From a virus: 24,831 nt of DNA. Below are positions 12,091 through 20,464 of this stretch, one piece after another. The position numbers and the translations under genes are program-made. A model generated the notes under the pieces. That model was not told where the DNA came from. It made no database searches and saw only the letters and a program-made list of their open reading frames with translations. Location of the stretch: positions 1 to 24,831 of IMG/VR virus record IMGVR_UViG_3300042879_002433; one strand, written 5' to 3'. Numbering within the stretch: the stretch's first letter is position 1; each line of letters opens with the position of its first letter.

Positions 12091-12960
12091 CTAGGACGGC
12101 GGCGTGCCAAAATACTGTGACATACTGATTCGCTTGTAGACGCGACGGGTCAGGATCGCGGGCAAGGTCGCGCCCGCTTGTTTGCCGCCGCTGCCGTTCA
12201 ACGCGATCGGGTTCGCGGAGGCGACTTGCTCGCCGTCCGGCCCCTCGACATCGGCCCGCTTCTTCACACCACCGTCGATGTAGTTGAATCCCACATCGGG
12301 CAAGAGCAGGCTCCACCCACTCTGACGGCAGAGCAGTTCGCTCGTGATCTTCCAGTACCGCACTTCCTGCCCGTTCACCGACTCGACCGCTTGCTCGCCG
12401 CTGATGCCCTGCACCTTCACGCCGTCCTGGGGGAAGCCGAGGTAGCTGCCGTCGTTGACGCAGTTCGTGACCGCCGCCGCGAGAGCCGAGGGGAAGTTTT
12501 GTCGGTTGCTCTGGATCGTGACTTTCTGCTGGGCTTCATCGACGCTCAGCCCCTCGAAATAGTCGCCGGCCGAGTTCGTGAGCGGCTTCTGCGTTGAGCC
12601 GTCGTAGTAGTAGAGGGCGGGCACCGCGACGCCTTGGGTCTGAAACTTCCACACGTCGGGCCGCAGCCACGGTAAGAGGGCGATGTCTCGCTCGCTCGCC
12701 GCTGGCACCTTATACCGAGCGATCGCCTCGTGCCAGTAGCGGTTGTCCTCGAACGCCTCGTTGACCTCGACTTCGTAGCACAGGGCGAACGCGTACTCGG
12801 GATGCGACGAGCCGTGCGTGCAGCCGATCGCCGCGATCACCGTGCCCGCGTTCGTGTTCGGGTCGTTGAGCGTCGCGATAAATCGCCGCTCGAACTCGGG
12901 CGATGCCCCGATCAGGTGCGTCGCGGTACGCGGCAGTTCTCGCCAGGAGTGAACGCTCAT
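12091..12960 (-). CDS. Putative minor tail/tail-tip protein
   Basis: 289 aa from ATG 12960, immediately after the tape measure stop. In siphoviruses this position holds the distal tail protein or another tip component. Seen here: an aromatic, charged N-terminal region (WRELPRTATHLIGASPEF, then LNDPNTNAGTVIAAIGCTHG), a middle with WHEAIARYKVP and a C-terminal beta-rich region (WSLLLPDVGFNYIDGG). I do not recognise the fold from sequence. Assignment is by position. Confidence 0.65.
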   Translation of the reverse strand: MSVHSWRELPRTATHLIGASPEFERRFIATLNDPNTNAGTVIAAIGCTHGSSHPEYAFALCYEVEVNEAFEDNRYWHEAIARYKVPAASERDIALLPWLRPDVWKFQTQGVAVPALYYYDGSTQKPLTNSAGDYFEGLSVDEAQQKVTIQSNRQNFPSALAAAVTNCVNDGSYLGFPQDGVKVQGISGEQAVESVNGQEVRYWKITSELLCRQSGWSLLLPDVGFNYIDGGVKKRADVEGPDGEQVASANPIALNGSGGKQAGATLPAILTRRVYKRISMSQYFGTPPS

Positions 12961-12962
12961 GG

Positions 12963-15380
12963 TCAGCCCGTCCCCGCGAGGATGTCAACCTTCTCGGCGT
13001 TCAACTTGGCGATCTCTTTCCGCATCGCCTGGAGTTCCTTCGTCTGGGCTTTCGCCTCCGCGATGGCGGGATCTTCCTTCAGCGTGTCGAAGAATGCCGA
13101 GATGCCGCCCGAGCGGATGTCGTTGATCTCGACCGAGCCAGTGCGGACGGTGGCGAGCTCTTCGGCACGGGCGAGTTCGATCTGGTATTGGCGGTCGCTG
13201 ATCTTTGCCTGGGCGTCCGCGATCTGCTGGCTAACGCGTTCAAGTTCGCGTCGCTGATCTTCGGCTCGCCGCTCGGCCTCCTCGGCAATCCGCTCTGCTT
13301 CCTTGGCAGCGTCCTCTCGGGCTTTCTTGGCACCGCTCGCAATGTCGCCCTCGCGGGCCTCTACTTGATCGAGCGTCGCAAGCCGGGAGGCGAGGGCGTT
13401 GATTGCCTCGGTGTCCCCGGCGGCTCTGGCTGCCTGGAGTTGCTCCTCAACCCGCACGATCTCCTGCTGGATCTTGAGCAGACTATCGGCCGCCCTCGCC
13501 CGGCTGGAGTCGCCGCCGAACTGCTCATCGACGCGGATCTGTTCGAGGTTCGCGTCGATGATGTCTTGCACTGCCTTGGCTTCCGCTTCAGCCCGCCGCT
13601 GGGCTTCCTCAGCGATCCGCTTGTTCTCCTCCGCGACCCGTCGTGCCACGTCGATCTGCTTCTCAAACTCAGCGGTAGCATTGGCAACGCCGCGAGCGTA
13701 CTGCTCTGCGTTCAGTTCGCCGTCGTTCGCTTGCTCTTGCAAGTCAGCGAGTGCTTGCTCGAACTCGAACGCGGCATCGAAGCCAGCCTGACCGAACTCG
13801 CCAGCCTTGGCGATGATCGCATCGAGCCCCTTCTGGCTATCGGCATACGCCTTGTCGAGTGCCTTGACCTCCTCGGCCGAGCGAGTGACAGCTTCCGCCG
13901 TCTTCTCTGTAGCCGCTGCGGTCTCTTCAGCGGTCGAGAAGAACGACCGAAAGAAGCCGATCGTGCCGTTGACGGCATCGCCGAACGCTCCGAACACCGC
14001 TCCGATGGTGCTGAGAACCGGGCCGAGCACCGTGCCGATCGTCTGGGCTACTACCGTGACGATGTTGATGAGTCCGCTAAATGCCGTTGCGATCCCTTCA
14101 ACAAGCCCGACGAACGGCAGAAGCACCGACTGACCGAGACCTTGGATCGATACGCCGACTTGATCGAATGCGGCACCCAACCCCGCGAACGCGGTGCGGT
14201 CAGTCTCGCTCAGTGCCGCCCCGAAAGTCTGGATGTCATCGGCGGCACCGCCCAACTCATTGAAGAACGGAAGCAACTGCACGCCGCTGCGACCAAACAG
14301 GGCGATCGCCGCCGCTGACCGCTGGGCAGGGTCTTCGATTGCAGCCAGACGCTCGCCGATCAAGTCGATCCGCTGTTGCTCCGAGAGTGCCCCGAAGTCT
14401 TGAACCGACACGCCGAGCCGCTGCAACGCCGCCTGGGCTTTCTTGCTCTCTTCGTCCGCCCCCGCGAGCGTGTTCTGAAGCCGGGCGAACGAGCCGCTCA
14501 ACTGCTCGATCGAAACGTCAGCCCTGCGGCCCGCTTCCTCCAGCACTTGCACGAACTCGAACGAGACGCCCAACTGGGTCGCCAAGCGACTGAGCCGCTC
14601 GACGCGATCCTCCAGGGCAACCAAGCCACGCACAACAGCAACCGCCCCAGCCGCGAACGCCGTGATCCCGGCGAGGGCGAGGTTCCAAGATGTAGCCAAA
14701 GATGTAAGTTGCGATGCAAGCCCGCTGATGCCTGACTTCAGCCCGCCCGCGAACACCCGCGACAGCCCCTCGCTCGCACTCGCGATGCCCGAGATGCGGC
14801 CCGCGATGTTGCCCAGCGGCCCGGGCAGCACCGAGAACACCCCCGAGAGTTCGTTGAACTTGAGCGTCGTGCTCGTCGCTGCGGTGTCGATTTCTTTCTG
14901 CTGCACCGCCAGCCCGCGAGCCGCACGCTCCGCGTCGGTCAGCCCCTTCGCGGCGTTCTCGGTCGCCCGGTTGTAGGTGTCTAGCGAGATCCGCCCGGCG
15001 TTCAGTTGCTCGTTCAGTTCCGCCTGGGTGCGGTCGAACCGCTCCAGCGGCAAGAGGTTCGCTTCGGTAATCCGGGCCGCCCGCTCGAACGCGGCGGCTT
15101 CCTTGTTAACCGCCTCGGTCAGCCGCTCGAAGCCCACGGCGAACTGCGTCGCAGCCCCTTCGCCACCATCGCGGAGCGTGTTGATGAGATCCTGCGACTC
15201 CTTCTCGAACCGAGCCTGAGCCGACGCCGCCGCTTCGCTCTCGCCCGCGAACTTCGCGAACTGACTCGTGAGCTTGTCGGCTTGATCGCCCAGCCCCACA
15301 AGCGCACGCTGCACCGGATCGAGCTTCAGCCCGCTGGCGTCAGCCGTGACCCGCAACGCTAGTGAGAGGACGTTAGCCAT
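12963..15380 (-). CDS. Tape measure protein
   Basis: 805 aa from ATG 15380, overlapping the chaperone stop by 8 bases. It is the largest protein in the window. Helical N-terminal half, then hydrophobic stretches at about residues 233-256 and 418-478 (LLPFVGLVEGIATAF ... LINIVTVVAQTIGTVLGPVL), then long charged coiled coils from about 540 to 745. This is the usual plan of siphovirus tape measure proteins, which set tail length and aid DNA entry. The known rule of about 1.5 angstroms per residue gives a tail of about 120 nm. The end is short and lacks an obvious lytic domain. Confidence 0.9.
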   Translation of the reverse strand: MANVLSLALRVTADASGLKLDPVQRALVGLGDQADKLTSQFAKFAGESEAAASAQARFEKESQDLINTLRDGGEGAATQFAVGFERLTEAVNKEAAAFERAARITEANLLPLERFDRTQAELNEQLNAGRISLDTYNRATENAAKGLTDAERAARGLAVQQKEIDTAATSTTLKFNELSGVFSVLPGPLGNIAGRISGIASASEGLSRVFAGGLKSGISGLASQLTSLATSWNLALAGITAFAAGAVAVVRGLVALEDRVERLSRLATQLGVSFEFVQVLEEAGRRADVSIEQLSGSFARLQNTLAGADEESKKAQAALQRLGVSVQDFGALSEQQRIDLIGERLAAIEDPAQRSAAAIALFGRSGVQLLPFFNELGGAADDIQTFGAALSETDRTAFAGLGAAFDQVGVSIQGLGQSVLLPFVGLVEGIATAFSGLINIVTVVAQTIGTVLGPVLSTIGAVFGAFGDAVNGTIGFFRSFFSTAEETAAATEKTAEAVTRSAEEVKALDKAYADSQKGLDAIIAKAGEFGQAGFDAAFEFEQALADLQEQANDGELNAEQYARGVANATAEFEKQIDVARRVAEENKRIAEEAQRRAEAEAKAVQDIIDANLEQIRVDEQFGGDSSRARAADSLLKIQQEIVRVEEQLQAARAAGDTEAINALASRLATLDQVEAREGDIASGAKKAREDAAKEAERIAEEAERRAEDQRRELERVSQQIADAQAKISDRQYQIELARAEELATVRTGSVEINDIRSGGISAFFDTLKEDPAIAEAKAQTKELQAMRKEIAKLNAEKVDILAGTG

Positions 15381-15711
15381 TGTTCACTTCGAGATCGCCG
15401 AGACCGAACTGCCGTCGCAACTCCAACAACGCCGCCATGTCCTGCGACTCGTGCTGCGGCGGCTTCTCTATCGGAATGAAATCCTCGGGCTTGGGTCGTT
15501 TCGAGTTCTTCCCGATGTGCGGAGCCAGGAGTGCCGTGACGATCAACGCCGTCTCCCGCCACGAGTCGGGCAACGCCGAGTAGTAGCGGTTGTAGGCGAT
15601 CCACTCAGAGAACTCGGCCGAATCCATTCGCGTGCCCAACTCACCGACGGTCATGTGTAAGTCGCGAGCGACCGCGAACATATACCGCCGGGTCGGGCTC
15701 GCGTTCAGCCT
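15373..15711 (-). CDS. Tail assembly chaperone GT, C-terminal part made by -1 frameshift
   Basis: This frame has no convincing start of its own and begins right at the slippery site. A -1 shift at 15711-15717 joins residue 113 of the G protein to 112 further residues (RLNASPTRRYMFAVARDLHM ...), giving a 225-aa fusion. The join reads ...ELGK|RLNAS.... The T part is helical (DSAEFSEWIAYNRYYSALPD) and ends just inside the tape measure gene. In lambda and relatives gpGT recruits the tail tube protein to the tape measure. Confidence 0.82.
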   Translation of the reverse strand, partial: RLNASPTRRYMFAVARDLHMTVGELGTRMDSAEFSEWIAYNRYYSALPDSWRETALIVTALLAPHIGKNSKRPKPEDFIPIEKPPQHESQDMAALLELRRQFGLGDLEVNNG

Positions 15712-16049
15712 TTTCCCAACTCCTGCACATCCTCCTCTGTCATCCGGTTGTGCTTCATCGCTTCGTCGAACAGCCGACCCATCACCGCACCGCTCTTGCT
15801 CGCGAGCTTGTCGATCTGGTCGCGAGTGAACAGGAGCTTGCCGGCCTCGTCGCACAGCACGCCCGCGAGGTACTGCGTGCGGAAGTTCTCGATGCCGGTT
15901 TCCTTCTTGCCGATCCACTTCCGCTCATACGAGTCACGCTCGCCCACGCTCATGACGCGGATGAAGACATCGCCGCCCCACTCGGGGACAGGAACCCGCT
16001 TCAGCCCCATGTCATCCGCCGCGAGAATCTGATCTGCCGTCAGTGCCAT
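15705..16049 (-). CDS. Tail assembly chaperone G
   Basis: 114 aa from ATG 16049. It opens MALTADQILAADDMGLKRVP, followed by GGDVFIRVMSVGERDSYERK, FRTQYLAGVLCDEAG and LASKSGAVMGRLFDEAMKHN, which match phage tail assembly chaperones. It ends in GGA AAA GGC TGA, with the -1 slippery heptamer GGGAAAA at 15711-15717. The next gene is the tape measure. The unshifted product is G; the shifted one is GT. Confidence 0.85.
   Translation of the reverse strand: MALTADQILAADDMGLKRVPVPEWGGDVFIRVMSVGERDSYERKWIGKKETGIENFRTQYLAGVLCDEAGKLLFTRDQIDKLASKSGAVMGRLFDEAMKHNRMTEEDVQELGKG
15711..15717 (-). other. -1 ribosomal frameshift site GGGAAAA
   Basis: In the 0 frame the codons read TTG GGA AAA GGC TGA. G-GGA-AAA can re-pair as GGG-AAA after a -1 slip, matching the X XXY YYZ rule. 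The -1 frame is open for 112 codons. The lambda site is the similar GGGAAAG. I see no clear downstream pseudoknot by eye. Confidence 0.82.
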
Positions 16050-16062
16050 CTGTCACGATCTC

Positions 16063-16425
16063 CTAGGGATTAGTCGGAGCCCCGACCGTATCCTGCACTC
16101 TAAAAGTGAAGGCAAGCCGCACGACCTCATTCGCGACGGCTTCGATCCGCTGGTCTTCGTAGATGCAATCTGAATCGAAGAACGTGACCAGCGTTCCCGC
16201 CGACGCGGTGCGACCCGAGAACGTCAACCGCTTCCGCCGCCCGTACTCACTCACGGGCAGATGAGCGGTCGAGAATCCAGCCAGCCGCAACGTGCCCAGG
16301 CTCGGCGTCCACGTCGTGATGCGACCGAGCGGCAGCCCACGAGCGGCGTCCAGGTCAAACGCCTGCACCTCTTGGAGCGACTGGCCGCCCCAGGTGATCG
16401 TGAACCCTTGGCATGGAATCGCCAT
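16063..16425 (-). CDS. Small tail protein, unknown
   Basis: 120 aa from ATG 16425. It lies between the tube candidate and the chaperones. Beta-rich, with TITWGGQSLQEVQAFDLDAA and TLRLAGFSTAHLPVSEYGRR, and C-terminal EVVRLAFTFRVQDTV. It may be a second tail tube-like or tail completion protein. Its stop TAG overlaps the Shine-Dalgarno sequence (TAGGAG) of the chaperone gene. Its start codon is inside a perfect hairpin (16423-16442). Confidence 0.68.
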   Translation of the reverse strand: MAIPCQGFTITWGGQSLQEVQAFDLDAARGLPLGRITTWTPSLGTLRLAGFSTAHLPVSEYGRRKRLTFSGRTASAGTLVTFFDSDCIYEDQRIEAVANEVVRLAFTFRVQDTVGAPTNP

Positions 16426-16442
16426 GACGGCACCCCGTCATG
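16423..16442 (-). promoter_or_regulatory. Hairpin enclosing a start codon
   Basis: CATGACGG/CCGTCATG, 8 bp with a 4-base loop, lies directly after the stop of the upstream gene. In the messenger RNA the 3' arm contains AUG 16425 and the loop contains the only G-rich element near it. Translation of this gene would depend on ribosomes finishing the upstream gene and opening the stem. Confidence 0.6.
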
Positions 16443-16443
16443 A

Positions 16444-16875
16444 CTAGCGGGCGACCGTGATGACGCCCTGGCCCCGGATCGCGTCGTTCGTCGCCAGCGT
16501 CAGGGTCGAGCTCTGCACGGTGTGGTAGCTCGCCGTGGTGCCACCGACCAGCGTCACGCCCGCAACCTGAATGTGATACGTGCCGGTCGCCCCGTCCGAG
16601 ATGACGATCTTGCCGATATAGTCGAACGTGATCTGCCGACCCGAACCGCCGTCCTCGGCAGGCACCACGAGCGGCGGCGTCAGCCGGGCCGCCAGTTCGC
16701 CCGTTGACTGCCCGAGGTGGGCAACGTCCACCAGAGCATCAGCACCCGCGCCGGGATTGCTGTTCGAGATCACGATGTTGCTCACGACGTAAGTCGAGGA
16801 AACACCGTTGAGCGTGAGCGTGAGCTTCGTCCCACTGCCGGAAACCGAGGTATCGTGCGGGGTCGAGAATGACAC
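16444..16875 (-). CDS. Putative major tail (tube) protein
   Basis: 143 aa from GTG 16875, ten bases after AGGAG. It is almost all beta strand, rich in Thr, Ser, Gly and Val (TKLTLTLNGVSSTYVVSNIV, then GRQITFDYIGKIVISD), as expected for tail tube monomers. Position between the tail terminator and the chaperones is the classic tube position. It is on the short side for siphovirus tubes. The 120-aa protein that follows is the alternative candidate. Confidence 0.7.
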   Translation of the reverse strand: MSFSTPHDTSVSGSGTKLTLTLNGVSSTYVVSNIVISNSNPGAGADALVDVAHLGQSTGELAARLTPPLVVPAEDGGSGRQITFDYIGKIVISDGATGTYHIQVAGVTLVGGTTASYHTVQSSTLTLATNDAIRGQGVITVAR

Positions 16876-16879
16876 GGTT

Positions 16880-17299
16880 CTAGATCTCCTGCCAGAGAAT
16901 GGTGTAGGTCTGCGTCACGCTGTAGACGGCGGGCAACTCGCCGCCGGCCAACTGCACGAACCCGTCGCTCTCACTGAGCAGCGACACGTTCCTGACTGAA
17001 ATCCAGTTTCCCAGCGTGCCGCCGAAACCATCCAGTACCGCCCGGCAGCGGTCGGCCAGTTCCCTTACTCCCTCATAGGTCGTGGCGTACATATCCACGG
17101 CCAGCGTCACGGTCGCGATCCCAGACGGGCCGGAGAGGGTCGCCTCCCGCTGCACCGCCTGCCGCCGCCAAGTGACGAACGGAATCGCCGCCGAGGCGGG
17201 GGCGATGACGGGGTACACCCGGTCGCCCACGATCTCCGCGACGGCGGGGGCGGCGACCAGGGCATCGCCGATGAGACGTTCGGGGGATTTGACGCTCAT
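16880..17299 (-). CDS. Tail terminator/completion protein, DUF3168-like
   Basis: 139 aa from ATG 17299, overlapping the upstream stop (ATGA). LIGDALVAAPAVAEIVGDRV, then YPVIAPASAAIPFVTWRRQA, and ELADRCRAVLDGFGG match the DUF3168 pattern (L...L..d..v..lvg.RiyP..aPq....P.i.y). Family members cap the tail tube at the head-proximal end. Position between the gp10-like protein and the tube fits. Confidence 0.82.
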   Translation of the reverse strand: MSVKSPERLIGDALVAAPAVAEIVGDRVYPVIAPASAAIPFVTWRRQAVQREATLSGPSGIATVTLAVDMYATTYEGVRELADRCRAVLDGFGGTLGNWISVRNVSLLSESDGFVQLAGGELPAVYSVTQTYTILWQEI

Positions 17300-18129
17300 G
17301 TGCCGATGGTTCCCGTGGATCGCTGCGAGAGGGTGTCGAGGGCTTGCTCCAGCGAGAGCCGCAGTTCCCGCTGGAGGATCTCGGCGACGGTGGGCTGCGT
17401 GCGTGCCCACGCGGTCTTGAGGGGAGGCTGCCCGTCACTGCCGCCCGCCGGCATCGCCGGAATCGTGATCGGCTGACGCGACTTCTTGAAGAAAGCGTTC
17501 GGATAGCCCGGCTCAGTGATGAAGCCTCTCTCGCCGCCTCGGAACTTGTTGATCTTGAACGGCCCGAGGCGGCTGTAGCTGCTCGCGTAGAAGTAAGAGT
17601 TCGGGTCGTTCACGAGATGTGAGGTAACGCCGTGCCCGCGAACCGAATGCCCCTGCACGGTGAACGTCTTGCCATTGCGGGTCATCGTGTACGTGCGTCG
17701 CTCGAAGCCCGGCTTGTTGTAGCCAGGGCGGTTGTATGCCTTCGGCGGCGACGGTAGGCGGATCTGCCGGGGCTGCGTTCCCTCTTCGAGCCACCACTGG
17801 TGAAATGCCCGGTCAGGGCCGGCTCGCACCGTGCCGCCGGCAGCACTTACGGAGTCCGAAAGCCCCGCACGTCGGAACCCGAGCACCGCAACCGCCGCCC
17901 CGTCCTTCGCGTAGACGAGGATCTTCTTCGCGACCGCCCGCCGCAGGTTGCCGGTCGGCCCGAGCGGCGTGGTCTGCTTCAACGCTTGGAACGCAGGCTC
18001 GATCGCCTTCGTGAGTGCCGCCTTCAGAATGCGAGCCTTGTCAGCCGGCGAAAACAGCCGGCCGATGTCCTGCTGCAACTGCCGCAGTTCCGCCATCTCA
18101 GCAGTGATTTCAATGCCCGCGACTGCCAT
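17296..18129 (-). CDS. HK97 gp10-like head-tail/tail protein, long form
   Basis: 277 aa from ATG 18129, whose A of ATG follows directly in TAATG with the previous stop. The start GIEITAEMAELRQLQQDIGR and KARILKAALTKAIEPAFQAL, then TPLGPTGNLRRAVAKKI, match the HK97 gp10 family (putative tail component). It is about twice the usual family length because of a middle and C-terminal extension rich in Arg, Tyr and Gly (YNRPGYNKPGFERRTYTMTR, GHGVTSHLVNDPNSYFYASS). Confidence 0.82.
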   Translation of the reverse strand: MAVAGIEITAEMAELRQLQQDIGRLFSPADKARILKAALTKAIEPAFQALKQTTPLGPTGNLRRAVAKKILVYAKDGAAVAVLGFRRAGLSDSVSAAGGTVRAGPDRAFHQWWLEEGTQPRQIRLPSPPKAYNRPGYNKPGFERRTYTMTRNGKTFTVQGHSVRGHGVTSHLVNDPNSYFYASSYSRLGPFKINKFRGGERGFITEPGYPNAFFKKSRQPITIPAMPAGGSDGQPPLKTAWARTQPTVAEILQRELRLSLEQALDTLSQRSTGTIGT

Positions 18130-18452
18130 TACTCCACCCTCTCCGTGCAGAGCAACTCGTGCTCGCTGCGGTTCGCGTGTTCGAGCAGCGTCGTGATCTC
18201 CAGCACCCGACCACGCCACAGAAGCCGCATCGTCTGCACGAGCCCCGTCACGTACCGCAGCCGCACGCGGTGCGTGCCTTCGGTCTGCTGCTGCCCCAAG
18301 AGCAGCACCTCGCGAGACGAGAGCCCTTCGACGCTCGCCCATCGCTCGGCAAACGTCGCCCACTCCAGCGTGGTCTCGCCGAGCGAGTTGCGTCGCTCGG
18401 TCGCCTGCTGGATCGTCACCCGCTCGCGGAGTTTACCGGGGTCAAGTGCCAT
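18129..18452 (-). CDS. Head closure protein (SPP1 gp16-like)
   Basis: 107 aa from ATG 18452, overlapping the previous gene by 11 bases. PGKLRERVTIQQATERRNSL, then EWATFAERWASVEGLSSREV and THRVRLRYVTGLVQTMRLLW match the Phage_H_T_join family (PF05521). It seals the head after packaging and links to the tail. Length is typical for the family. Confidence 0.87.
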   Translation of the reverse strand: MALDPGKLRERVTIQQATERRNSLGETTLEWATFAERWASVEGLSSREVLLLGQQQTEGTHRVRLRYVTGLVQTMRLLWRGRVLEITTLLEHANRSEHELLCTERVE

Positions 18453-18870
18453 AGATCACGACGGTGTAAGTTCCGGTAGCGCCAGCGGACGACGACGCCA
18501 CGGCCATCTGCACGCCCGGCAACTGATTCACGCTCGTCATGGCCGGCTCGCCGGAGCTAGCCCGCATCGAAAACGCAAAGTCCGCCGTTTCGTTGAGCGT
18601 GGCTGACGCGGAGCCGTTCCAGTCAAACACGACTCGCCGCACGTCGGAAAACGTGACCAGTTGCCCAGAGGCATTGCGATAGCCAACGCCTGACAGGGTG
18701 CTGACCGTCACTGCCGTCGTCCCTACCGTCCCCGTCACGATCGCCACCTTGCCCGTCGTGTACTCGGTCGCATCCCGCAGCACGATCGTCTTCAGCGACT
18801 GTGCCCCGCTCACGGTCGTGCTGTCAGTGAACGCCACATCGACCGAGATCGTTCCGCGAACGCTGCTCAT
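18442..18870 (-). CDS. Small beta-rich virion protein, unknown
   Basis: 142 aa from ATG 18870, overlapping the connector stop (ATGA). Very rich in Thr, Ser and Val (RGTISVDVAFTDSTTVSGAQ, then VAIVTGTVGTTAVTVSTLSG), ending GTYTVVIYG. It resembles the tail tube and decoration candidates here in composition. Placement between connector and head closure protein is uncommon; a head fibre or decoration role is possible. Confidence 0.65.
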   Translation of the reverse strand: MSSVRGTISVDVAFTDSTTVSGAQSLKTIVLRDATEYTTGKVAIVTGTVGTTAVTVSTLSGVGYRNASGQLVTFSDVRRVVFDWNGSASATLNETADFAFSMRASSGEPAMTSVNQLPGVQMAVASSSAGATGTYTVVIYGT

Positions 18871-19463
18871 CGGTAGCTCCCCCACTTCGCCGAATCGAGC
18901 AAAGCCTTCACGCCGAATGGAATCTCCGACAGGCTCACCGCATCAGCCGCCATGCGGCGTTCGTACCACATGCCCACGAGCCACAGGATCGCGTTCTTCA
19001 CCCGCTGCGGCACGCTCGCCCCGGTGCCGTCACGCCCGGCGTGCCACGTCACCGCAACCGCGTTGTAGTCCAGCAGATGCGAGGGCCAGGAGCCGTTGTA
19101 GTTCGTCCGCAGGACGCCCGGCACGCTGTCACGATCGACCCGGTACTCGGCAGTCGAGAGCGTCGCGGTGCTCTGGTTCTCCAGCGTGTAGGTGATGCTG
19201 ACCGCCGTCACCGTGCCGCTGGTCGCCATCGGCGGGCGGGGCAACTCGATCTCCACGGGGAACGAGTCGAGCGTCATCCGGTACTGCGTGTGAACGAATG
19301 TCTCGTCGCAGTACGCCTCGCACCACTCGCGAGCCGCCTTGAGGTACGCAGCGATCAGAGCATCGTCGGTGTCGGTATCGACCCGGCAATGTGCCTTCGC
19401 TTCCGCGAGCGAGACCGGCTCAACCGCCGGCTGCGTCAGAGTCTTGAGACTGCGGTATCGCAT
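18867..19463 (-). CDS. Head-tail connector protein (gp6-like)
   Basis: 198 aa from ATG 19463. The N-terminal pattern PAVEPVSLAEAKAHCRVDTD, then DDALIAAYLKAAREWCEAYC is the signature of the HK97 gp6/SPP1 gp15-type connector family. The middle is beta-rich; the end helical (VPQRVKNAILWLVGMWYERR). It should form the ring below the portal. Confidence 0.88.
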   Translation of the reverse strand: MRYRSLKTLTQPAVEPVSLAEAKAHCRVDTDTDDALIAAYLKAAREWCEAYCDETFVHTQYRMTLDSFPVEIELPRPPMATSGTVTAVSITYTLENQSTATLSTAEYRVDRDSVPGVLRTNYNGSWPSHLLDYNAVAVTWHAGRDGTGASVPQRVKNAILWLVGMWYERRMAADAVSLSEIPFGVKALLDSAKWGSYR

Positions 19464-19659
19464 TCGGTTTCCTGCCGCGTCGCGGTCGTGCGTCAGCCCG
19501 CTCGACCTCGGGCTCGGCCGTCGCCGTCTCGATCAAATCCATCTGCGGCTCCCGCACGGCGATGCCGTCGCGAATGAGCCGCTCCGCTGTGTCGCCCTCG
19601 CAATCGACCACCCGGCCGACCGTGTAGGTCGAGTAGTTCTGCACCAGTTTGATTTTCAC
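19420..19659 (-). CDS. Small head-region protein
   Basis: 79 aa from GTG 19659, which overlaps the glycosyltransferase stop (GTGA); an ATG at 19677 is in frame but has no ribosome binding site. The start KIKLVQNYSTYTVGRVVDCE, then GDTAERLIRDGIAV is common in short proteins next to connectors in HK97-like phages. The C-terminal half is acidic then basic and disordered (ADARPRRGRKPN). Role unknown; overlaps the connector gene by 44 bases. Confidence 0.65.
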   Translation of the reverse strand: MKIKLVQNYSTYTVGRVVDCEGDTAERLIRDGIAVREPQMDLIETATAEPEVERADARPRRGRKPNAIPQSQDSDAAGG

Positions 19660-20390
19660 GATTTGGGGACACTCCATGCAGTTTTGGGGCGACCGTTCGC
19701 CGTATAGTCACCGACGTATTGAAACACGGGCTTCTGAAGATCCGGCCCCGGCCAGACCGAGACGTACTCGCCGTGACCGATCGAGACGCGGGGCGTGACG
19801 TAGACGCGGTTGCCGCCCTTGCGGAACTGCCTCCACATATGGATGTCCGAGTCAGTTCTGCCGTCTCCGTACTCGCCCTTGTCGTTGGGGATGTCTTGGA
19901 ACCACGGCTTCGGCGTTCGCTTCAACGCCTTGGTCGAGATGAGCGTGCAGCCGAAGTGAGCCGAGTCCACCTCTTGCACGGGCTCCGCGAACCACGACAT
20001 CGGCAGTTCGGTAGACCCGCCCTCGGGCGGGTTGTCCAGCGTGCCGGGCAGGGTGAACATCGGGCGACCGTCTTCGCGTTTGACTTGCAGCGGGGCGAGA
20101 GCGTCGCACTGAAAAGCCATCGCGAGGGCGACGAGTTCCTCGACCGTCTTGCGATCCCAGAAGGAATCGTAATCGGTCGTGAGGATGTACTCGGTCGAAT
20201 CAACGAACTGCTCTAGGCACCGCTGGAGCACTTGCCCCCACAGAGCTCCTTGCCCGAGCGTCGGGCGGATGCCGAGCGGCATGAGAGCCTGTGCCCAGCC
20301 GAAGAGATTCGCCAGCGGGCCGAATCGCGGGCCGCTCATCACGCACTCAATCCGAACATCGACATCCGTACCGCCGACCTTGACGATCAT
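19656..20390 (-). CDS. Glycosyltransferase-like protein (GT-A type) in the head operon
   Basis: 244 aa from ATG 20390, with GAGGG six bases upstream. YILTTDYDSFWDRKTVEELV (68-87) has a DxD-type metal site (Asp73, Asp75); HFGCTLISTKALKRTPKPWF (145-164), SDIHMWRQFRKGGNRVYVTP (181-200) and SIGHGEYV (203-210) follow, matching the usual order of donor site, acceptor loop and late acidic/His residues in GT-A enzymes. No signal peptide or membrane segment. It is in the head module between the decoration candidate and connector, so a structural protein may be its target (inference). Confidence 0.75.
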   Translation of the reverse strand: MIVKVGGTDVDVRIECVMSGPRFGPLANLFGWAQALMPLGIRPTLGQGALWGQVLQRCLEQFVDSTEYILTTDYDSFWDRKTVEELVALAMAFQCDALAPLQVKREDGRPMFTLPGTLDNPPEGGSTELPMSWFAEPVQEVDSAHFGCTLISTKALKRTPKPWFQDIPNDKGEYGDGRTDSDIHMWRQFRKGGNRVYVTPRVSIGHGEYVSVWPGPDLQKPVFQYVGDYTANGRPKTAWSVPKS

Positions 20391-20464
20391 GAAGCCCTCA
20401 AACAGAGATGGCGGGCACGGCTCATGCCGCACCCGCCATCCACTGTGTCGAGGCTGTCAAGCGA

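Noticed and set aside
12903-14318. Long rightward open frame (471 codons) opposite the tape measure gene
   Set aside because: Antisense shadow of the coiled-coil coding region; Leu/Arg/Glu-rich with no recognisable fold.
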